Of a stretch of DNA of 50,864 nt, positions 23,907 through 32,611 are shown piece by piece. Source of the stretch: Bacteroidales bacterium. Lineage in GTDB: Bacteria; Bacteroidota; Bacteroidia; Bacteroidales; UBA932. The notes beneath the pieces were generated by a model. That model had not been told where the DNA came from, ran no database searches, and saw nothing but the letters and a program-made list of their open reading frames with translations. Made by a program: the position numbers and the translations under genes. The stretch lies in the NCBI GenBank assembly GCA_017482565.1, contig JAFUMO010000014.1, forward strand, positions 1 to 50,864, written 5' to 3'. Numbering within the stretch: position 1 is the stretch's first letter; every line of letters starts with the position of its first letter.

Positions 23907-24608
23907 CTATTTCAATGGCTTCACTACGTAGGATTTGAGCTCCTCCTGTCCCAGGTTATGGTCCAGGCCGCGGAATTTCAGCTCATAACCGGAGCATCCC
24001 AGCATATCCATTGCATACTCCCCAATATAGAAACTTGCCATGCTGGTGATGGTGTATCCGGCACCATCCTCAAGCGGTGGGTAGCAGCTGAATCCCAATT
24101 CAAGCGGATAATACTCGTCCCACTGGGGCTCACCGTCAATCCGGTTGTCAACAAGGCCTACTGTGAGGTGCTGTTTTGAGTTGTACTGGTCTATGTTCAC
24201 CTTGAACTCAACATTGATGAAGCCGCCTCCAATGTATGCGTTGATAATCTCAATTCCGTTCTTGAGCGTATCCGCCCCGGCAGTTTGTACAGTCTGGATC
24301 TTCTTGGTAAGTACCTCGGTTATACCGTAAACATCAGCATTGTAGTCAAAGCCGGGAACAGTCTCGTTAAGTTCCTTGAAGTATACAAGGGCTCTCTGGA
24401 TGTCATTTGAAGGCTCGTACTGTACCCTCATTATGCTTGGATACAGTTTCTTGCCATCATCCAGCATGCCATAGAAACCTGCGGCATCCAGTGATTTCTT
24501 TACTGTAACAAGCGACACCTGGTCAGGCTGGTCAGATTCTGTTGTACATGACTGCAAGAAAGGAACTGCCATAAGGGCCAATAAAATGATTGTTGCAAAT
24601 TTTCTCAT
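23907..24608 (-). CDS. NigD-like lipoprotein
   Basis: A 233-residue lipoprotein (signal MRKFATIILLALMAVPFLQSC, Cys after LQS). The GGFINVEFKVN...KQHLTVGLVDN segment and the LDDGKKLYPS-like start are the pattern I associate with NigD family proteins of Bacteroidales; the molecular function is unknown. The start was taken at the ATG 24608 rather than the upstream 24644, because only the former gives a proper signal peptide. It diverges from the sigma-factor operon and shares with it a mirror-image promoter region. Confidence 0.7.
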   Translation of the reverse strand: MRKFATIILLALMAVPFLQSCTTESDQPDQVSLVTVKKSLDAAGFYGMLDDGKKLYPSIMRVQYEPSNDIQRALVYFKELNETVPGFDYNADVYGITEVLTKKIQTVQTAGADTLKNGIEIINAYIGGGFINVEFKVNIDQYNSKQHLTVGLVDNRIDGEPQWDEYYPLELGFSCYPPLEDGAGYTITSMASFYIGEYAMDMLGCSGYELKFRGLDHNLGQEELKSYVVKPLK

Positions 24609-24649
24609 TTCAGTGATTTTTATAAATATTTTTTTGTCGTTCACTACAT

Positions 24650-24713
24650 AAAACGTGCAAAAATATAAAATACTGCATAAACGGCTGCAGTATTTTTTAC
24701 ATTTGTACGTTTA
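24650..24713. promoter_or_regulatory. Mirror-image divergent promoters of the NigD-like gene and the sigma/anti-sigma operon
   Basis: Two 28-base arms, 24650-24677 and 24686-24713, are inverted copies matching at 23 of 28 positions around an 8-base spacer. The inner 11 bases of each (AAAATACTGCA / TGCAGTATTTT) are identical. Each arm contains a -7 element facing outward: TATTTTTG on the minus strand (24665-24658) and TACATTTG on the plus strand (24698-24705). ACGTTT follows both. No TTG -33 element is present. Either a dimeric regulator binds the palindrome or both promoters use the same alternative sigma factor. Confidence 0.7.
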
Positions 24714-24733
24714 TAGAGTGAGAAGATTTGAAA

Positions 24734-25303
24734 ATGGAGGAGCGGGAACTCTCAATATCATGTGCGCAGAATGATCCCGGTGCCCGGAAGGAACTATACG
24801 ACAAATACTCCGGACACCTGTTTGGGGTGTGTCTCCGCTATGCCTCAAACCGGGAGGAGGCACTTGATATCCTGCACGACTCCTTTATAAAGATCTACTC
24901 CAATATAGGCAGGTTTACCTGGCGGGGCCCAGGATCCCTCAAGGGCTGGCTCACCCGCCTTACCATAAATCTCGCCATAGAGAAGATCAGGGAAACATCA
25001 AGGTTCAGGACAGTGGAGATTCCTCCGGATGCCCCCTGCACCTATGGCCCTCTTCCCGACGAAAGGAGCGTTGGTGAGGTACCTCTTGAAGTGCTGGTAA
25101 AGTTTGTGGAGGAGCTTCCTCCCGGATACAGGGCCGTATTCAATCTATATGTATTTGAGGAGCTTTCCCACAAGGAGATAGCCCGGATGCTCGGAATCAA
25201 TGAAAAATCCTCCTCCTCACAACTGCTCAGGGCAAAAGCGGCAATGGCAAAGAAAATAAATGACTACAAAAACAGATTGGAAAATGGAAATCAACAGAGA
25301 TGA
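24734..25303 (+). CDS. ECF-type RNA polymerase sigma factor
   Basis: A 189-residue sigma-70 family factor of the extracytoplasmic type. Region 2 covers about residues 10-80 (SGHLFGVCLRYASNREEALDILHDSFIKIY, shortened: NREEALDILHDSFIKIY), region 4 about 115-170 (LPPGYRAVFNLYVFEELSHKEIARMLG in outline). The ATG at 24734 is used; a TTG at 24728 would add two residues. Its 3' end overlaps the next gene by 20 bases, so the two are translationally coupled, as expected for a sigma factor and its anti-sigma partner. Confidence 0.92.
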   Translation: MEERELSISCAQNDPGARKELYDKYSGHLFGVCLRYASNREEALDILHDSFIKIYSNIGRFTWRGPGSLKGWLTRLTINLAIEKIRETSRFRTVEIPPDAPCTYGPLPDERSVGEVPLEVLVKFVEELPPGYRAVFNLYVFEELSHKEIARMLGINEKSSSSQLLRAKAAMAKKINDYKNRLENGNQQR

Positions 25304-26666
25304 AAAGTGGCTTGTGAAGCTGAAGGACTCGCTGGGAAACTGGCAGGAGCCTGCTCCGGCTGATTTCTGGAGCAATCTGCAAAAGGATATGCCTCAGGCA
25401 GGAGCCGCCGGGGAGACTGGCGGGAGGCGTCCGGCAAGGTATCTTTATTGGACAGCCGTGGCGGCAGCGGTACTCCTGGCGGCATTCCTTTTTGTGCAGC
25501 ATCAGGAAGAAGCCCTGCCCGTGACTCCGGGCACAAAAATAGCCCAGAATGAGCCCGTACCTGAGGCGGAGCAGCCTTTGGGAACAAAAACGGCCCAGAA
25601 TGAGCCTGTACCTGTGGCGGAGCAGCATTTGGACACAAAAACAACTCAGAATGAGCCCGTACCTGTGGCGGAGCAGCCTTCAGGCACGAAAACTGTCCAG
25701 AATGAGCCCGTACCTGTGGCGGAGCAGATTTTGGGAACAAAAACAACCCAGAATGAGCCAGTACCTGTGGCGGAGCAGCCTTCGGGAACAAAAACAGCCC
25801 AGAATGAGCCAGGCACTGAGCCGCAGCTGTTGAAGGAGACAATCAGGGAGGCTCTTTATCTGGCAGAGGAAAAGCCGGAGCGCAAAAAGTGGATTGCCTT
25901 TTCTGCCGGGAACGGGGCATTTTCTGCCCCATCAGGTTTCTTGAAAGGTGAATCATCGGTGTATCCTGTTCAGGATGATATGGTTATGGGGAATATGGCA
26001 GCCAGCGGGGATGAAGACCATGAAGAGTGGGGCGGTGGCTCCGGTACGCCTGAATTGGATCTGCAGCAGGGACAGATATTGGGGATTACAAACCTTGGCA
26101 TTGAGGAGAACAGGAAAGTGGTGATGGTGGGCGGATCAAACTTCTATTCCTTCAGGAGCAAGGAGGTGTACAGGTCCTACAAGTACAGCCACAGGCAGCC
26201 TGTGAGGCTGGGTGTCTCATTTGCAATGGAGGTTACCGGCAGACTCTTCCTTGAGAGCGGCCTTACCTACGAATATCTTGGCTCCACCATGAAGGGGAAC
26301 GGTGAAACCCTGCATCAGAACCTGCATTATCTTGGAGTACCCCTGAAGGCAAATATCTACTTTTCAAAGGGTGACAGATTCTCCCTGTATGCAGGTGCAG
26401 GATTCCTTCTTGAAAGATGTGTGTACGGGACAATCGGAGGGGAGAGGATAAACCTCAGCCACTGGCAGAAGTCGCTCTCTGCAAGTATAGGTGCCCAAAT
26501 CTTTCTTGGGGGGCATGCGTACCTGTACCTTGAACCTGGTGCAAGCAGGTATCTTGGTATGGATGAAGAGGTTATATCCATGCAGAAGGGGTATATGATA
26601 AAGACTTTGCATTCAGAAGAACCATTTGGCATTACAATATCTGGCGGAGTTAGAATTTTGTTTTAA
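25284..26666 (+). CDS. Predicted dual-membrane anti-sigma factor with outer-membrane beta-barrel
   Basis: A 460-residue protein with four parts. Residues 1-50 are a cytoplasmic head with an EPAPADFWSNLQ motif, suited to binding the sigma factor. Residues 53-71 are one transmembrane helix with RR before it. Residues 83-180 are six tandem copies of a 17-residue GTKTxQNEPVPVAEQ unit. After a further linker, residues about 300-460 alternate in barrel fashion (RLFLESGLTYEYLG, DRFSLYAGAGFLL, HAYLYLEPGASRYLG) and end in GGVRILF, a barrel terminus. This layout is that of Dma proteins reported in Bacteroides thetaiotaomicron, anti-sigma factors that span both membranes. The start at 25284 was chosen over 25260 for a better head. 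Confidence 0.8.
   Translation: MEINRDEKWLVKLKDSLGNWQEPAPADFWSNLQKDMPQAGAAGETGGRRPARYLYWTAVAAAVLLAAFLFVQHQEEALPVTPGTKIAQNEPVPEAEQPLGTKTAQNEPVPVAEQHLDTKTTQNEPVPVAEQPSGTKTVQNEPVPVAEQILGTKTTQNEPVPVAEQPSGTKTAQNEPGTEPQLLKETIREALYLAEEKPERKKWIAFSAGNGAFSAPSGFLKGESSVYPVQDDMVMGNMAASGDEDHEEWGGGSGTPELDLQQGQILGITNLGIEENRKVVMVGGSNFYSFRSKEVYRSYKYSHRQPVRLGVSFAMEVTGRLFLESGLTYEYLGSTMKGNGETLHQNLHYLGVPLKANIYFSKGDRFSLYAGAGFLLERCVYGTIGGERINLSHWQKSLSASIGAQIFLGGHAYLYLEPGASRYLGMDEEVISMQKGYMIKTLHSEEPFGITISGGVRILF
25530..25820 (+). repeat. 51-bp in-frame tandem repeat (five full copies plus a partial sixth)
   Basis: Copies begin at 25530, 25581, 25632, 25683, 25734 and 25785 and encode GTKTxQNEPVPVAEQxx. Copies differ by a few bases each. 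The period is a multiple of three, so gain or loss of a unit keeps the frame and changes the length of the periplasmic linker by 17 residues. Confidence 0.92.
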
Positions 26667-26671
26667 ATTTG
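26664..26671 (+). promoter_or_regulatory. -7 element of the nucleoside-recognition gene
   Basis: TAAATTTG, a full match, overlaps the stop codon of the upstream barrel gene and lies 20 bases before the next ATG. Confidence 0.5.
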
Positions 26672-26690
26672 CGGCAAAATTCAGAGGATT

Positions 26691-27659
26691 ATGCCCGGTA
26701 CCAAAGAATCCGTCTCTACAGTAAACCATAAGGAAAAGATATTGGGATGCGTCAGAAGCGTCCTGCCAAGCACCACAAGAACCTGTATCTGGCTGTTGAA
26801 GATAACGGTGGGAGTCTCATTTGCAATAATGTTCCTGAAATACTTAAACATTCTGCCCTGGTTCTCAAATCTCCTGGCTCCTCTCTTCAACGGAATAGGA
26901 CTGCCGGGCGAGGCAGCGCTCCCTTTTGTTACGGGTTATTTTGTAAATGTGTATGCAGCCATTTCGGTTGCTGTATCCTTTGATTTTGACGTGCGCTCGC
27001 TTACAATCCTTAGCACAATGGTGCTGAGTGCCCATAATATGATAACCGAAACTGCGGTGCAGAAGAAGACAGGCACCTCTGCCGTGCGCATTGTAATTAT
27101 AAGGACAGTCTCGGCATTTACTTTGGCATTCTTATTGAATAAGATTATGCCAGGAGAGGTTGTGCGTACACTGGGAGGCTCCCAGGTACAGGATCCGGAG
27201 TTCATGCCGCTGTTCATGGACTGGCTCCGTTCAACTTTTTCGGTGGTGATAAAGATGACAACCCTTATATACTCGCTGGCAATCCTGCAGAAGCTGCTCT
27301 CCGAGTACGGGGTGATAAGGTGGATTTCAAAGTTCCTGAAATATCCCCTCGCATTTTTCGGACTCCCCGCAAGGACATCGTTCCTGTGGATTGTAGCCAA
27401 CACACTGGGGCTGGCATACGGGGCAGCTGTAATGATGGAAGAGGTGGAAAGCGGGAACGTTACAAGGAGGGACATAAACCTGCTGAACTCGCATATCGCA
27501 ATATCCCACAGCAACCTGGAGGACCTGCTTCTCCTTACGGCACTGGGGGCCTTGTGGTATGTGATGCTCTTTTCCCGATGGGCAGGCTCGTTTGTCCTTG
27601 TATGGGAACTCAGGGCTGAATATTATATAAAAGATAAGCTATTCAAAAAAAATTGTTAA
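26691..27659 (+). CDS. Nucleoside recognition (Gate) domain membrane protein
   Basis: A 322-residue inner-membrane protein with two Gate-domain halves, related to SpmA/SpmB and to the gating part of nucleoside transporters. Landmarks are FSNLLAPLFNGIGLPGEAALPFVTGYFVNVYAA in outline (about 65-95) and ISHSNLEDLLLLTALGA near the C-terminus. The substrate and physiological role are unknown; the family name is historical and does not prove nucleoside transport. Confidence 0.75.
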   Translation: MPGTKESVSTVNHKEKILGCVRSVLPSTTRTCIWLLKITVGVSFAIMFLKYLNILPWFSNLLAPLFNGIGLPGEAALPFVTGYFVNVYAAISVAVSFDFDVRSLTILSTMVLSAHNMITETAVQKKTGTSAVRIVIIRTVSAFTLAFLLNKIMPGEVVRTLGGSQVQDPEFMPLFMDWLRSTFSVVIKMTTLIYSLAILQKLLSEYGVIRWISKFLKYPLAFFGLPARTSFLWIVANTLGLAYGAAVMMEEVESGNVTRRDINLLNSHIAISHSNLEDLLLLTALGALWYVMLFSRWAGSFVLVWELRAEYYIKDKLFKKNC

Positions 27660-27664
27660 CTTTG
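27657..27664 (+). promoter_or_regulatory. -7 element of trxB
   Basis: TAACTTTG overlaps the TAA stop of the preceding gene and lies 17 bases before the trxB ATG. Confidence 0.55.
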
Positions 27665-27680
27665 CAAGATATTATGTATT

Positions 27681-28613
27681 ATGGAAATAGAAAGAATTAA
27701 ATGTTTGATTATAGGTAGCGGGCCTGCGGGGTATACCGCTGCCATTTATACATCCAGGGCTAACCTTAACCCTGTATTGTATGAGGGTATCCAGCCGGGA
27801 GGTCAGCTTACCACAACAACTGAGATTGACAATTTTCCCGGTTATCCACAGGGTGTTACAGGTTCGGAGATGATGGAGGACCTCAAGAAACAGGCACAGA
27901 GGTTCGGTGCGGACATCAGGTTCGGCATCGTTACCAAGGTGGATTTCTCAAAGAGGCCTTTCACCATTGAGATTGATTCAGAGAAGAAGGTGGAGGCGGA
28001 GACTGTCATCATTGCCACCGGTGCAACTGCCAAATACCTTGGACTCCCTTCAGAGGAGAAGTTCAGGGGGCAGGGCGTTTCTGCATGTGCAACATGTGAC
28101 GGCTTCTTCTACCGCAAGAAGGATGTTGCTGTAGTTGGAGGCGGAGATACTGCATGTGAAGAGGCCACTTACCTGGCAGGAATGTGCAACAAGGTGTACA
28201 TGATTGTGAGAAGGGATGAGCTGAGGGCTTCAAAGGCAATGCAGGAGAGGGTGTTCAATACCCCTAACATTGAGGTTCTGTGGAATACCAATACAAAGGA
28301 GATCCTTGGTGATGACTTCGGCGTTACAGGGGCAGCCCTTGTAAACAACAAGACAGGTGAGGAGAGCGAGATAAAGATCCACGGCTTCTTCCTGGCAATA
28401 GGCCACCATCCGAACTCAGAGGTGTTCAGGGAGTTTGTACAGACAAATCCTGAGGGATACATCATTACCGAGGGCAAGAGCCAGAAGACAAACGTTCCGG
28501 GAGTGTTTGCTGCAGGCGATGTCCAGGACCCTACCTACAGGCAGGCAATTGCAGCTGCAGGCAGCGGATGCAGGGCAGCCATGGATGCTGAAAAATTTTT
28601 ACAGGAGAACTAA
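27681..28613 (+). CDS. trxB: Thioredoxin reductase
   Basis: A 310-residue FAD/NADPH flavoenzyme that keeps thioredoxin reduced. FAD-binding GSGPAGYTAAIY is near the N-terminus, the redox pair is Cys136-Ala-Thr-Cys139, the NADPH motif GGGDTACEEA follows, and AAGDVQDPTYRQAIAAAGSGC in outline closes the FAD site. Length and motifs match the low-molecular-weight bacterial type. It has its own promoter and may lead the bamD-rpoZ-coaBC-recN transcript, since the gap to bamD is 12 bases. Confidence 0.97.
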   Translation: MEIERIKCLIIGSGPAGYTAAIYTSRANLNPVLYEGIQPGGQLTTTTEIDNFPGYPQGVTGSEMMEDLKKQAQRFGADIRFGIVTKVDFSKRPFTIEIDSEKKVEAETVIIATGATAKYLGLPSEEKFRGQGVSACATCDGFFYRKKDVAVVGGGDTACEEATYLAGMCNKVYMIVRRDELRASKAMQERVFNTPNIEVLWNTNTKEILGDDFGVTGAALVNNKTGEESEIKIHGFFLAIGHHPNSEVFREFVQTNPEGYIITEGKSQKTNVPGVFAAGDVQDPTYRQAIAAAGSGCRAAMDAEKFLQEN

Positions 28614-28625
28614 AAGGAATATAAG

Positions 28626-29447
28626 ATGCGTGCTGTAAAATTATTGCTTGCAGTTGTTGTGGCATCACTTCTTGTCTCTTGTGCCACCAGCTACGACAAA
28701 ATCATGAAAAGCAACGATGTTGCTGAGAAGTACAAGGCTGCACATGAGTATTTCAACAAGGGAAGGTTCAAGAAGGCTGCGGATATATTTGACAACCTCA
28801 ACCTCCTCGTGCAGGGGCTTCCCCAGGAGGATACAGTGAATTTCTATCATGGACTCAGCAACTTCAGATACGGTGATCTCCAGACAGCGGAGACTATCCT
28901 GGCAAAGTTCATAGAGGTTTATCCGAGGAGTCCGTTTTCTATGGAGGCCAAGTACCTGAGGATAAAGTGCCTCTATGAGGAGACATACAGATATGAGCTT
29001 GACCAGACACCTACCAGGAAGGCCATGATGGTAATAAGCGAGTTCATGTATGACAATCCTGGCAGCGAGTATTATCCTGTGTGCCAGGAGATGATGAAGG
29101 ACCTTATGGACAGGCTGGAGAAGAAGAGCTTTGAATCAGCCAAGCTCTACTACACAATGGAGGACTACAAGGCTTCCCGATATGCCCTCAAGAATGTCCT
29201 GAAGGAGAACTCGGACAACCAGTTCAGGGAGGATATCCTCTACTATGTAGCCATGTCTTCTTACAAGTTCGCACTCAACAGTGTGGAGGAGAGGCAGAAG
29301 GAGAGGTACCTGGATTTTATGGATGACTACTACAACTTCATAAGCGAGTATCCGGAATCCAAGTACAGGAAGGAGCTTGACGAGCTTTATGAGAAAGTGG
29401 AGCACCATGCGGAAAAAACAGATTCAGACAATTCAGAAGAAATATAA
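28626..29447 (+). CDS. bamD: Outer membrane assembly lipoprotein BamD
   Basis: A 273-residue lipoprotein (signal ending VSCA, Cys19) built of TPR-like helical hairpins, such as YKAAHEYFNKGRFKKAADIF and ILAKFIEVYPRSPF. BamD is the essential lipoprotein partner of BamA in inserting barrel proteins. Bacteroidota BamD proteins are somewhat longer than E. coli's (245). It leads into rpoZ after five bases. Confidence 0.9.
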   Translation: MRAVKLLLAVVVASLLVSCATSYDKIMKSNDVAEKYKAAHEYFNKGRFKKAADIFDNLNLLVQGLPQEDTVNFYHGLSNFRYGDLQTAETILAKFIEVYPRSPFSMEAKYLRIKCLYEETYRYELDQTPTRKAMMVISEFMYDNPGSEYYPVCQEMMKDLMDRLEKKSFESAKLYYTMEDYKASRYALKNVLKENSDNQFREDILYYVAMSSYKFALNSVEERQKERYLDFMDDYYNFISEYPESKYRKELDELYEKVEHHAEKTDSDNSEEI

Positions 29448-29452
29448 TTAAG

Positions 29453-29770
29453 ATGGAGAAAAAAGAGTACAAAGTTTACGGTAATACCATTACCAGAAAT
29501 TTGAGTGAGCTTGCAGAGCCTACAGGCAATATCTATGAGTCAACAATGATCATTGCAAAAAGGGCGAACCAGATTGCGGCTGAGGTTAAACAGGAGCTTA
29601 GTGCAAAATTGGAGGAGTTCTCAAATTTTGCTGACACTTTGGAGGAGACTTTCGAGAACAGGGAGCAGATAGAGATTTCACGTCACTACGAGAAACTTCC
29701 AAAACCTACACTTGTAGCAATAAAGGAGTTCCAGAGCGGTGAGATCTATTCAAGGAAGGTAGAAGCTTAA
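29453..29770 (+). CDS. rpoZ: RNA polymerase omega subunit (Rpb6-like)
   Basis: A 105-residue protein with the Bacteroidota omega pattern: an NIYESTMIIAKRANQIA helix near residue 27, which holds the beta-prime C-terminal tail, and a PKPTLVAIKEFQSGEI C-terminus. Position between bamD and coaBC supports the call. Confidence 0.88.
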   Translation: MEKKEYKVYGNTITRNLSELAEPTGNIYESTMIIAKRANQIAAEVKQELSAKLEEFSNFADTLEETFENREQIEISRHYEKLPKPTLVAIKEFQSGEIYSRKVEA

Positions 29771-29781
29771 TTCCTGTTCCC

Positions 29782-30978
29782 ATGCTTAAGGGAAAACATA
29801 TTCTATTGGGTATAACCGGCAGTATTGCAGCCTACAAGTCTGCACTGCTGGTGCGCCATTTTGTAAAACAGGGTGCGCAGGTGAAGGTTGTGATGACAGA
29901 GATGGCAAAACAGTTCATCACACCGCTTACAATGGCAACACTCTCAAAGAACCCTATTCTTGTGGATTTCTACAATCCCGAGAACGGGGACTGGAACAGC
30001 CATGTCTCATTGGGAATGTGGGCAGACCTCTATCTGATTGCCCCTTGTTCTGCAAATACCATAGGGAAGATGGTTTCCGGAGTTGCGGACAACCTTCTCC
30101 TTACAACCTATCTTTCGGCCAAGTGCAGGGTAGCCATAGCTCCGGCAATGGACCTTGACATGTACAGGCATCCGTCAACCCAGAGGAACCTTGAGATACT
30201 GAAGGGGTGGGGCGTTGAGGTTGTGGAACCTGCAAGCGGTGAGCTTGCAAGCGGTCTTGAGGGAAAAGGGAGGATGGCTGAGCCGGAGGAGATTGCCGCC
30301 CAGGTGGAGGCGATATTTTCCAGAGGCGGCACATTGCAGGGGAAGAAGGTGCTCATCACGGCAGGCCCTACAAGGGAGCCCATTGATCCGGTAAGGTACA
30401 TTACCAACCATTCGTCGGGAAAAATGGCATACGCATTGGCCCGTGAGGCTGCACTGAGGGGGGCTGAGGTTACCCTGGTAAGTGGTCCCGTGAACCTGAA
30501 GGCTTCACATCCGGGCATAAAGGTGGTAGATGTGGTTACTGCAGCCCAGATGTTTGAGGCAACAAAGGCCAATACCCCGGAAGCAGACATAATAATACTG
30601 TGTGCAGCAGTGGCAGACTTTACTGTGGCCCAAGCTGCCGACAAGAAGATAAAGAGGGAGAAGAGCAACTATAACCTGGAACTTACTCCTACCAATGACA
30701 TTGCGGCATGGGTGGGTGAGAACAGGTGCGGAAATACAATTGCCGTAGGTTTTGCGCTGGAGACAAATGATGAGGTGCAGAATGCCCGGGGCAAGCTTGC
30801 CAGGAAGAATCTGGACATGATTGTGCTCAACTCAATGAGGGATGCGGGTGCCGGCTTCGGACACGATACCAACAAGGTAACCCTCTTCTTTAAGGACAGG
30901 GAGCCCGTTGAATGTCCGCTCAAGAGCAAGGAGGCTGTGGCGGCTGATATTGTAGATAACATTGAGAGCCTCTTGTAA
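29782..30978 (+). CDS. coaBC: Bifunctional phosphopantothenoylcysteine synthase/decarboxylase
   Basis: Two consecutive steps of coenzyme A synthesis in one 398-residue protein. The N-terminal CoaC flavoprotein half (about 1-185) has GSIAAYKS, HVSLGMWADLYLIAPCSANT in outline and PAMDLDMY. The CoaB half (about 188-398) begins KKVLITAGPTREPIDPVRYITNHSSGKM in outline and contains AAVADFTV. Its stop codon TAA overlaps the recN ATG (TAATG). Confidence 0.96.
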   Translation: MLKGKHILLGITGSIAAYKSALLVRHFVKQGAQVKVVMTEMAKQFITPLTMATLSKNPILVDFYNPENGDWNSHVSLGMWADLYLIAPCSANTIGKMVSGVADNLLLTTYLSAKCRVAIAPAMDLDMYRHPSTQRNLEILKGWGVEVVEPASGELASGLEGKGRMAEPEEIAAQVEAIFSRGGTLQGKKVLITAGPTREPIDPVRYITNHSSGKMAYALAREAALRGAEVTLVSGPVNLKASHPGIKVVDVVTAAQMFEATKANTPEADIIILCAAVADFTVAQAADKKIKREKSNYNLELTPTNDIAAWVGENRCGNTIAVGFALETNDEVQNARGKLARKNLDMIVLNSMRDAGAGFGHDTNKVTLFFKDREPVECPLKSKEAVAADIVDNIESLL

Positions 30979-32603
30979 TGCTGAAAAGACTTTCCATACA
31001 GAACTACGCCCTTATTGAGAATCTGGACATTGAGTTTCCTGCAGGTCTGGTAATAATAACCGGAGAGACAGGTGCCGGAAAATCAATAATGCTGGGGGCG
31101 CTTTCCCTGTTGCTTGGGGCAAAGGGGGATGTCTCTGCCCTCAAGGACAGCGGCAGGAACTGTGTTGTGGAAGGTGAATTTGAAGTTGACGGCCAGGAGC
31201 TGATACTCAGGAGGGTGATTTCTCCTGCCGGCAGGACAAGGAATTTCATAAATGATGAGCCTGCCACGCTGGCTTCCCTCACAGAAATATCGTCCCGTAT
31301 AGTGGACATACATGCGCAACACCAGCATCTGCTGCTTACAAATGCAAGTTACCAGATGAGGGTGTTGGATTATTTTGCGGGCAACTCATCCATTGTGGAG
31401 GAATATGCTGCATGCCATAATGACCTTTTGAAGGCTCAGGCGGCCCTGGAGCAGCTGGAGGAGGAGATTGCAAGGAAGGAAGGGGAGAGGGAGTACAGGC
31501 AGTTCCAGTTTGACAAGCTTTATGAGGCCAGGCTCAGGACCGGAGAACTGGAGGAGCTTGAAGCAGAGCAGAAGCAGCTTGCCAATTCGGAGCAGATAAG
31601 GGAGTGCATACAGGGTGCAGAAGCCCTCATGCAGCCGATGGGAAGTTCCATTGTGCAAAATTTGAAGGATGCTGAGCATTTATTGCAAAAGTGTTCTAAC
31701 TTTGTGCCCGATTTGCAGCAGCTGTGTAACAGACTGGAAAGTTGCAGGATAGAGTGCCGCGATATTGAAGAGGAGCTGGAACGCATTGCAGACCGGATTG
31801 TGGTATCGCCGCAGAGGCTGCAGCAGGTGGAGGAGAGGCTCTCCCAAATATATTCCCTCATGAGGAAGCACTCCGCATCGGGGATGGAGGAACTCCTCCG
31901 GATACAGGATACCCTGGAGCAGGAACTTCTGGGTTCAGAGAAGGATGATGCCCGCAGAGAGGAGCTGCAGAGGGAGATTGCGGCCCTCGGGGACAGGAGG
32001 GAGAAGCTGGCAGGAGAACTTTCAGCTTCACGGCAGGAAAAGGCCCCTGAACTTGCGCAGACCCTGCAGGAGCAGATCCGCAACCTGCAGATGCCGTATG
32101 CAATATTCCAGGTGGCACTGCATGAAACAGAGAAATATACCCCAGCGGGTAAAGACAATATAGAGTTCCTTTTCTCCGCAAACGGGGAGGGGAAACTGGG
32201 CCTTCTGCAGAAGGCGGCATCGGGAGGGGAACTCTCCCGCATCATGCTCTGCCTGAAGTGGCTCATGGCCCAATATACCGGAATGCCTACCATGATCTTT
32301 GATGAGATTGATACCGGTGTTTCCGGCAGCATAGCGGACAAGATGGGGGAACTTATAGGGAAGATGGGTGAGAAGATGCAGATCTTTGCAATCACGCACC
32401 TTCCGCAGATTGCCTCAAAGAGGGGAGCCCATCTGCTGGTCTACAAGGAGTTTGACGGGGAGAGGAATGCCTCAACCCACATACGCCGCATAGAGGGGCA
32501 GGAGAGGGTGATGGAGGTTGCCAGGATGCTCAGCGGAACTTCACTCACCAACGCTGCACTTGAGAATGCAAGGGAATTATTGAAAGAAAACAATATTAAA
32601 TAG
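30978..32603 (+). CDS. recN: DNA repair protein RecN
   Basis: An SMC-like ATPase of 541 residues acting in double-strand break repair. Walker A GETGAGKS is near residue 30, two coiled-coil arms occupy about 150-370, and the signature [15 protein letters not shown] with Walker [14 protein letters not shown] lie near 415-445. The start overlaps coaBC by one base, implying coupled translation. Confidence 0.96.
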   Translation: MLKRLSIQNYALIENLDIEFPAGLVIITGETGAGKSIMLGALSLLLGAKGDVSALKDSGRNCVVEGEFEVDGQELILRRVISPAGRTRNFINDEPATLASLTEISSRIVDIHAQHQHLLLTNASYQMRVLDYFAGNSSIVEEYAACHNDLLKAQAALEQLEEEIARKEGEREYRQFQFDKLYEARLRTGELEELEAEQKQLANSEQIRECIQGAEALMQPMGSSIVQNLKDAEHLLQKCSNFVPDLQQLCNRLESCRIECRDIEEELERIADRIVVSPQRLQQVEERLSQIYSLMRKHSASGMEELLRIQDTLEQELLGSEKDDARREELQREIAALGDRREKLAGELSASRQEKAPELAQTLQEQIRNLQMPYAIFQVALHETEKYTPAGKDNIEFLFSANGEGKLGLLQKAASGGELSRIMLCLKWLMAQYTGMPTMIFDEIDTGVSGSIADKMGELIGKMGEKMQIFAITHLPQIASKRGAHLLVYKEFDGERNASTHIRRIEGQERVMEVARMLSGTSLTNAALENARELLKENNIK

Positions 32604-32611
32604 ATTTAATT

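Noticed and set aside
25530-25820. Regularly spaced repeats suggesting a CRISPR array
   Set aside because: The whole 51-bp period is conserved with no unique spacers, and it is in frame within a gene.
25291-25842. A 183-codon minus-strand frame opposite the tandem repeat, with its own repeated protein pattern
   Set aside because: It is the shadow of the 51-bp repeat, which is open in several frames. The plus-strand frame has head, helix and barrel and overlaps the sigma gene as expected.
31520-32395. Long minus-strand frame (291 codons) opposite recN
   Set aside because: Ser/Arg-rich composition typical of antisense to coiled-coil coding; recN motifs are intact on the plus strand.
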